Shown here piece after piece: positions 32,640-37,041 of a stretch of DNA of 37,041 nt. Location: the NCBI GenBank assembly GCA_003635195.1, contig PYIY01000124.1:1-37041 (forward strand), written 5' to 3'. A program made the position numbers and the translations under genes. The notes under the pieces were generated by a model that worked only from the letters and a program-made list of their open reading frames with translations, did no database searches and was not told the DNA's origin. The first letter of the stretch is position 1. Every line of letters begins with the position of its first letter. The stretch is from Candidatus Poribacteria bacterium. Its GTDB lineage: Bacteria > Poribacteria > WGA-4E > WGA-3G.

Positions 32640-33126
32640 CTTTCTTAGGACTGTTTCAGGGGCATTCAGTTTTAAGAAATTATAGAGTTTTTGGTCCTTT
32701 TTTCAGGTTCCGGTGCAGTTAGGAGGGAAATCCGCAGAAATACCGGATTTAGTCTGGGAATAGACTGGATTTAGTCTGGGGATAGACTAAATCCCCTAAC
32801 CGAACCGGATACTACGCGGAAACCTTGAATGCTTCAAAAACCTCTTCAGTCGCGTAGCGACGGCATGTTTATAGCAGCGGTATCAAACAAGGACCCAAGC
32901 CCCGTAGGGGCGGCATGTTTATATCTACAATCGCTAAAACCCTATCAAAGACCGCTAAATTGACACCTATGCCCCAGCAAAATACCGCACCTACCGGGTC
33001 TGGGGGTCCAAAATTGGAGTAAAAACCGAGAACTCAATGGCTCTGAGGACTATCTCAGAGGCTTTCAATTGTTGAAGGTGTATAGAAAGGGCAAAGATTG
33101 AACATTGAAAAAAGAGGAGAGACAGA
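32640..33126. other. Intergenic region with short repeats, no gene seen
   Basis: Holds GGATTTAGTCTGGGAATAGA-type direct repeats (about 32745-32800) and two copies of GGCGGCATGTTTATA-like text after CGTAGGGG or CGTAGCGA (about 32855-32925). It also has a GCACCTACCGGG segment like one near 14590. No ORF with a ribosome binding site was found. Confidence 0.5.
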
Positions 33127-33426
33127 ATTTCAATTCCGTTCAAACGGGAAAGCGTATCTGAATACCAGTAACCAGTACCCAGTTATCAGTTCCCAGTAAG
33201 AGACCTTTTTGTTTCAATGTCGTTCAAACGGGCAGGTGTATCTCGGCGGAGTTATCGGTTATCGGTCTTTGGTTTTCGGTTAGGGTCTTGTGTCGGTAGA
33301 ATTTTCTATCCCTACCCCAAGACCCCTCTTTAACCGATAACTGACAACCATTCCCCAATGCCCTTCAAACGCGAAGGCGTATCTGAACGGTAACTGGTTA
33401 CTGGAAACTGGCGACTGGTTACTGGA
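33127..33426 (-). CRISPR. Decayed leader-distal end of CRISPR array 2
   Basis: Degenerate repeats at 33127-33163, 33211-33247 and 33352-33388. Two of them end CTGAAT or CTGAAC like the array-1 repeat, not CCAAAG like the rest of array 2. The gaps hold TAACCAGTACCCAGTTATC and GGTTACTGGAAACTGG-like sequence instead of ordinary spacers. The 33248-33351 gap is a 104-base imperfect palindrome starting GGAGTTATCGGTTATCGG. Confidence 0.8.
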
Positions 33427-36108
33427 GTCTCAATTCCCTTCAAACGGGAAAGCGTATCCAAAGACGGTAGAAAATCTTGGCAAGGGTGCCGCAGATAAAA
33501 CGGGTTTCAATTCCCTTCAAACGGGAAAGTGTATCCAAAGGAACTCCGGCAAGAAGATATGGGACTGATCGGCAACTTCGTTTCAATTCCCTTCAAACGG
33601 GAAAGTGTATCCAAAGCTTTGAATGCCCCTGGAGTATGGGAAGTGAATAAGGTTTCAATTCCCTTCAAACGGGAAAGTGTATCCAAAGTAATCTCGAAGT
33701 GCTCACAAATATGGAGATATAAGTTTCAATTCCCTTCAAACGGGAAAGTGTATCCAAAGTTATATAATGTCTAACAAGGAATGTAAGCACATTTTAGGGT
33801 TTCAATTCCCTTCAAACGGGAAAGTGTATCCAAAGGCGATGGAACCCTTTCTCCAATCGACCCTGAGTTTGTCAAGTTTCAATTCCCTTCAAACGGGAAA
33901 GTGTATCCAAAGTAGCACAGCAGAATGGCTTGAGCACGTTAAGAATTTCAAGTTTCAATTCCCTTCAAACGGGAAAGTGTATCCAAAGGCTCCATCCAGT
34001 AAGTCTGTTCCAAGATAGCAGCAGGGGGTTTCAATTCCCTTCAAACGGGAAAGTGTATCCAAAGTCGGATCGACAGACAATGGATATAGGTGGGTGGAAG
34101 AAGTTTCAATTCCCTTCAAACGGGAAAGTGTATCCAAAGTAGATGTGCCGTACTCAGGGTCACGTTTCCCCTTTCTGTTTCAATTCCCTTCAAACGGGAA
34201 AGTGTATCCAAAGAACCATGACCGACAATGAGCATGCCGCTCAGGCAAACGGGTTTCAATTCCCTTCAAACGGGAAAGTGTATCCAAAGTGAATCCATCG
34301 AAATCTATCGAGACTGGTGCGATGTTTCAATTCCCTTCAAACGGGAAAGTGTATCCAAAGGAATAAGCCAGTCTGGAGTTGGGAGATCTCCGGAAAAGTT
34401 TCAATTCCCTTCAAACGGGAAAGTGTATCCAAAGTCGTTTAAATCGTCGATTGGATTCGTGAACGAACATAGGTTTCAATTCCCTTCAAACGGGAAAGTG
34501 TATCCAAAGGGCTTGTTTTAGTTAGAGGATGTATCTGGCACCCTCCTTTCGTTTCAATTCCCTTCAAACGGGAAAGTGTATCCAAAGTCTACCTATTGTC
34601 ACGTCAGACTTTGACCTTGAGAAAAGACGTTTCAATTCCCTTCAAACGGGAAAGTGTATCCAAAGAGGAAAGAATTGCCGTTTGCTGATGGGTCAGCAGT
34701 TTCAATTCCCTTCAAACGGGAAAGTGTATCCAAAGTTTTGATGATGATCCTGAAAACAAGCTTAGGAAAAACAAACAGTTTCAATTCCCTTCAAACGGGA
34801 AAGTGTATCCAAAGTCAATGATCTCCGCGTCAAGACCGTTGCCAGACGTATCACCAAGTTTCAATTCCCTTCAAACGGGAAAGTGTATCCAAAGCAAGGC
34901 CATCGCGAATGCTAATACTAATACTGTGTTTCAATTCCCTTCAAACGGGAAAGTGTATCCAAAGTCGTCAACGGGAGCAACGTCGCGAGTTGGTGAAGAA
35001 TGTTTCAATTCCCTTCAAACGGGAAAGTGTATCCAAAGGAGAGCAGAGAAGGCGGATGGACGTATAACGGTAAACTGTTTCAATTCCCTTCAAACGGGAA
35101 AGTGTATCCAAAGGAGATACCTCATTTCTTCTTCCTCCTTAAAAAGATTAATTTGTTTCAATTCCCTTCAAACGGGAAAGTGTATCCAAAGACTAAACAG
35201 GAGATTTATAGAAAATGGAATTAGGTTTCAATTCCCTTCAAACGGGAAAGTGTATCCAAAGAATTGTGGAAGACTCAGATGCTCCTGTGTGCGTCTACGT
35301 CTGTTTCAATTCCCTTCAAACGGGAAAGTGTATCCAAAGCGTCCAGAGCCTGGCAAACTCATTCTTAATGAAGAAGGTGTTTCAATTCCCTTCAAACGGG
35401 AAAGTGTATCCAAAGCCTGGCCATCCCTTTCATCTTTAAGGGTTTAAACTCGTTTCAATTCCCTTCAAACGGGAAAGTGTATCCAAAGAGAGATGACCTC
35501 TCTAACATAGAATGGGTCTAAGTGAGTAGGTTTCAATTCCCTTCAAACGGGAAAGTGTATCCAAAGAGACGCATGGGTTGAAGCGAATGAACCGGATGAC
35601 GTATTTAGTTTCAATTCCCTTCAAACGGGAAAGTGTATCCAAAGTTTTCCATCCTATCCAACCCGCCGAACCAGAAATGCCCATCGGTTTCAATTCCCTT
35701 CAAACGGGAAAGTGTATCCAAAGGTCAACGTATTCCCCGCCAGCGTCGAGTCTCACTCACCTTTCGGGTTTCAATTCCCTTCAAACGGGAAAGTGTATCC
35801 AAAGACAGTGTCTTCATTGACTGCCAACAAAGTAGAGACTACCCGAGTTTCAATTCCCTTCAAACGGGAAAGTGTATCCAAAGGTTACCCCTGATACCTC
35901 AGGATTGGTTCGGCATTGAAATGTTTCAATTCCCTTCAAACGGGAAAGTGTATCCAAAGGTGGTAAGGATGGCAAACCGCTGACTTGGTACGATCAGTTT
36001 CAATTCCCTTCAAACGGGAAAGTGTATCCAAAGCTTTAGGGGTAAATCCTATACTGGTTAACTGATAAACAGTTTCAATTCCCTTCAAACGGGAAAGTGT
36101 ATCCAAAG
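33427..36108 (-). CRISPR. CRISPR array 2 (35 intact repeats plus 1 near-intact), transcribed on the minus strand
   Basis: The 37-base repeat starts GTTTCAATTCCC like array 1 but ends TGTATCCAAAG. Copies begin at 33427 (2 changes), 33504, 33580, 33652, 33723 and so on to 35997 and 36072, with a period of 70-81 bases. The shared part contains the Cas6 hairpin and the ATTGAAAC handle (minus strand), so the one Cas6 can serve both arrays. The leader touches the repeat at 36108/36109. The newest spacer is 36034-36071. No gene is encoded; open frames across it come from repeat translation. Confidence 0.97.
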
Positions 36109-36253
36109 AAATCCCGCAAACCCACGTGTGCATTGACCCAAACGCGATTTTTTGGTGAAATCGGCTCAGAAGTCAGGTGACAACTGGGTTCTTGGGCAAT
36201 TTTTACCGCGTACGTACCTGATCGGTGGATCGCGTTTGTGTTTGGTCTTATAA
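36109..36253 (-). promoter_or_regulatory. Leader of CRISPR array 2
   Basis: Begins directly at the last repeat with AAATCCCGCAAACCCACGTG, followed by TGCATTGACCCAAACGCG and a T-run, then GGTTCTTGGGCAATTTTT. The array-1 leader has the same blocks in the same order. Confidence 0.85.
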
Positions 36254-36282
36254 AGTATACACTAAATCTGGAAAAATGTCAA
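36254..36282 (-). promoter_or_regulatory. Promoter of CRISPR array 2
   Basis: Minus strand: TTGACA (36282-36277), 17 bases, TATACT (36259-36254), preceded by an A-run. It matches the array-1 promoter in both boxes and in spacing. Confidence 0.85.
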
Positions 36283-36330
36283 TTTTTTTTCAATTTCAGG
36301 TGTGTAAAGTTATTGATCTTTTCAAATAAC

Positions 36331-36430
36331 AGGACTTACGCAAATTTAGCACGCAATGGTAGATTTTTTAGTTTTAACCCCTAAATCCCCTATAAGAAAC
36401 ACCCCAACAAAAACACCCCTTCTCAGGGGG
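36331..36430. repeat. Repeat block related to 31468-31708
   Basis: Starts AGGACTTACGCAA (36331-36343), then CCCCTATAAGAAACACCCC and AAAAACACCCCT. The order and wording match the block on the other side of the Uma2-array 2 segment, in the same orientation. Confidence 0.6.
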
Positions 36431-36477
36431 AATCCAAATGGGAAAACTGAATGCAACTATGGCTTGGGTTATTTTGC

Positions 36478-36506
36478 TTGACAGGGATTCATTTGTCGTT
36501 TAATTT
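36478..36506 (+). promoter_or_regulatory. Candidate promoter of the phytanoyl-CoA dioxygenase-family gene
   Basis: TTGACA (36478-36483), 17 bases, TAATTT (36501-36506). A TTAGTTGTCAGTTAGCGG-type dispersed repeat follows at about 36510-36550. Confidence 0.5.
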
Positions 36507-36581
36507 ATTGTTTAGTTGTCAGTTAGCGGTTATCAGTTGTCAGTTAAGAGTCGTAAAACTGGATGACGGAGGCTATATTTG

Positions 36582-37041
36582 ATGGGAATTTTAACGACGG
36601 ATCAGCGTAAACAGTGGAAGACTGAGGGTTACCTCGTTTTCAAAGGAGTGCTTTCTCCTGATGAGGTGGAAGGGTTATTGGCAACAGTCGACGAAATGGA
36701 TACTGAGTTTCGGAAAGGTGAGAATGTCACTGCCGATTCTGTTTTCGATAAGCGAAATGTGATGGAGGATAATGATATTTTCGTTGACCTGATGGATCAT
36801 CCGGTGACGTTTCCGATCGTGCGTGAACTGATAGGGGACTTTATCCAACTGAGTATGTCCGAAGTTATCGTTCGTCCGCCGAACCCGAAAGATCAAGGTT
36901 ATCTACATACGGACGGCGGGCAGGCGATGCGCACGATTCGGGTCAGCAGATCGAGTTCACCGCTGCAAGTCAAAATCCATTATTTTTTGACGGATCTTGA
37001 GCACCCCGACAGTGGCAATTTCACCGTTGTGCCGGGGAGCC
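36582..37041 (+). CDS. Phytanoyl-CoA dioxygenase (PhyH) family protein, 3' end outside the window
   Basis: ATG 36582 follows GGAGG about 9 bases upstream; 153 codons are in the window with no stop. The protein begins MGILTTDQRKQWKTEGYLVF, the usual PhyH N-terminus with its 'F-x-x-G-Y-x-x-x-x-x-x-L' pattern (VLSPDEVEGLL follows). An iron-binding H-x-D is seen as LHTDGG at about residue 109. NFTVVPGS at the edge is where relatives continue with SH and the second half of the double-stranded beta helix. It is an Fe(II)/2-oxoglutarate oxygenase; the substrate is unknown. The distal iron-binding His and 2-oxoglutarate-binding Arg would lie beyond the window. Confidence 0.88.
   Translation, partial: MGILTTDQRKQWKTEGYLVFKGVLSPDEVEGLLATVDEMDTEFRKGENVTADSVFDKRNVMEDNDIFVDLMDHPVTFPIVRELIGDFIQLSMSEVIVRPPNPKDQGYLHTDGGQAMRTIRVSRSSSPLQVKIHYFLTDLEHPDSGNFTVVPGS

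Noticed and set aside
33427..36108. Open frames across array 2, including one of 214 codons near 34803-35447
   Set aside because: Again repeat translation (FNSLQTGKCIQ, FQFPSNGKVYPK).
1..37041. tRNA, rRNA or riboswitch genes
   Set aside because: No cloverleaf with T-loop signature, rRNA segment or known riboswitch core was seen by eye; a covariance-model scan would be needed to exclude small RNAs.

Overview
The window reads as a bacterial chromosome segment. Sigma70-type promoters are easy to find, Shine-Dalgarno sites are clear, and there is a lysine/peptidoglycan gene pair (dapF-dapA). The mix of a neutral-ceramidase-like enzyme, a phytanoyl-CoA dioxygenase-family protein, a Uma2-type nuclease and many short palindromic intergenic repeats resembles Candidatus Poribacteria or similar uncultured bacteria. 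That assignment is inference from gene content; no rRNA or tRNA is present to settle it.

Layout. 1-7.2 kb: ordinary chromosome. It holds a P-loop kinase-like gene cut by the window edge, an antitoxin/RelE-toxin pair whose toxin has an in-frame stop, a coiled-coil protein, a tRNA-dihydrouridine synthase, dapF, dapA, a membrane protein and a ceramidase-like protein. 7.3-11.6 kb: CRISPR array 1 with a long decayed leader-distal end on its left, and its leader and promoter on its right (transcribed on the minus strand). 11.7-31.0 kb: a large type III CRISPR-Cas locus, almost all on the minus strand. In transcription order it reads: cas10; a RAMP-Csx10 fusion split by a stop codon; a small-subunit-like protein; csx7; another RAMP; csx19; another RAMP; an unrecognised two-part protein; a DUF1874 (ring-nuclease family) protein; a CARF-HEPN ribonuclease; a cas6 remnant; a CARF-RelE protein; cas6; a small membrane protein; cas2; a SWIM zinc-finger protein; a stand-alone reverse transcriptase; and cas1. 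One plus-strand gene, a PLP-dependent decarboxylase, interrupts the module. 31.0-36.3 kb: a Uma2-family gene in repeat-rich DNA, then CRISPR array 2 with its own leader. 36.6 kb to the end: the start of a phytanoyl-CoA dioxygenase-family gene.

How it works together. Csx10 and Csx19 with several Csm3-like RAMPs point to subtype III-D. Cas10 keeps the GGDD cyclase motif but shows no clear HD nuclease motif, so target recognition probably acts mainly through cyclic oligoadenylate. Two CARF effectors with different outputs would read that signal: one HEPN RNase and one RelE-like mRNA interferase. The adjacent DUF1874 protein belongs to a cA4-degrading family, but its expected catalytic histidine is a tyrosine, so it may bind rather than cleave the messenger. 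The reverse transcriptase, Cas1 and Cas2 suggest spacer capture from RNA. Both arrays carry 35 intact repeats plus one degenerate repeat. Their repeats share the first 26 of 37 positions (plus-strand orientation) and differ over the last 11, and both have leaders with TTGACA-N17-TATACT promoters.

The most unusual points are the tyrosine variant of DUF1874, the SWIM protein overlapping cas2, the ~130-residue insertion with a membrane-like segment inside the reverse transcriptase, the stop codon splitting the RAMP-Csx10 gene, the partial cas6 duplicate between the two effectors, and the replacement of old spacers by a palindromic dispersed element with consistent junctions.
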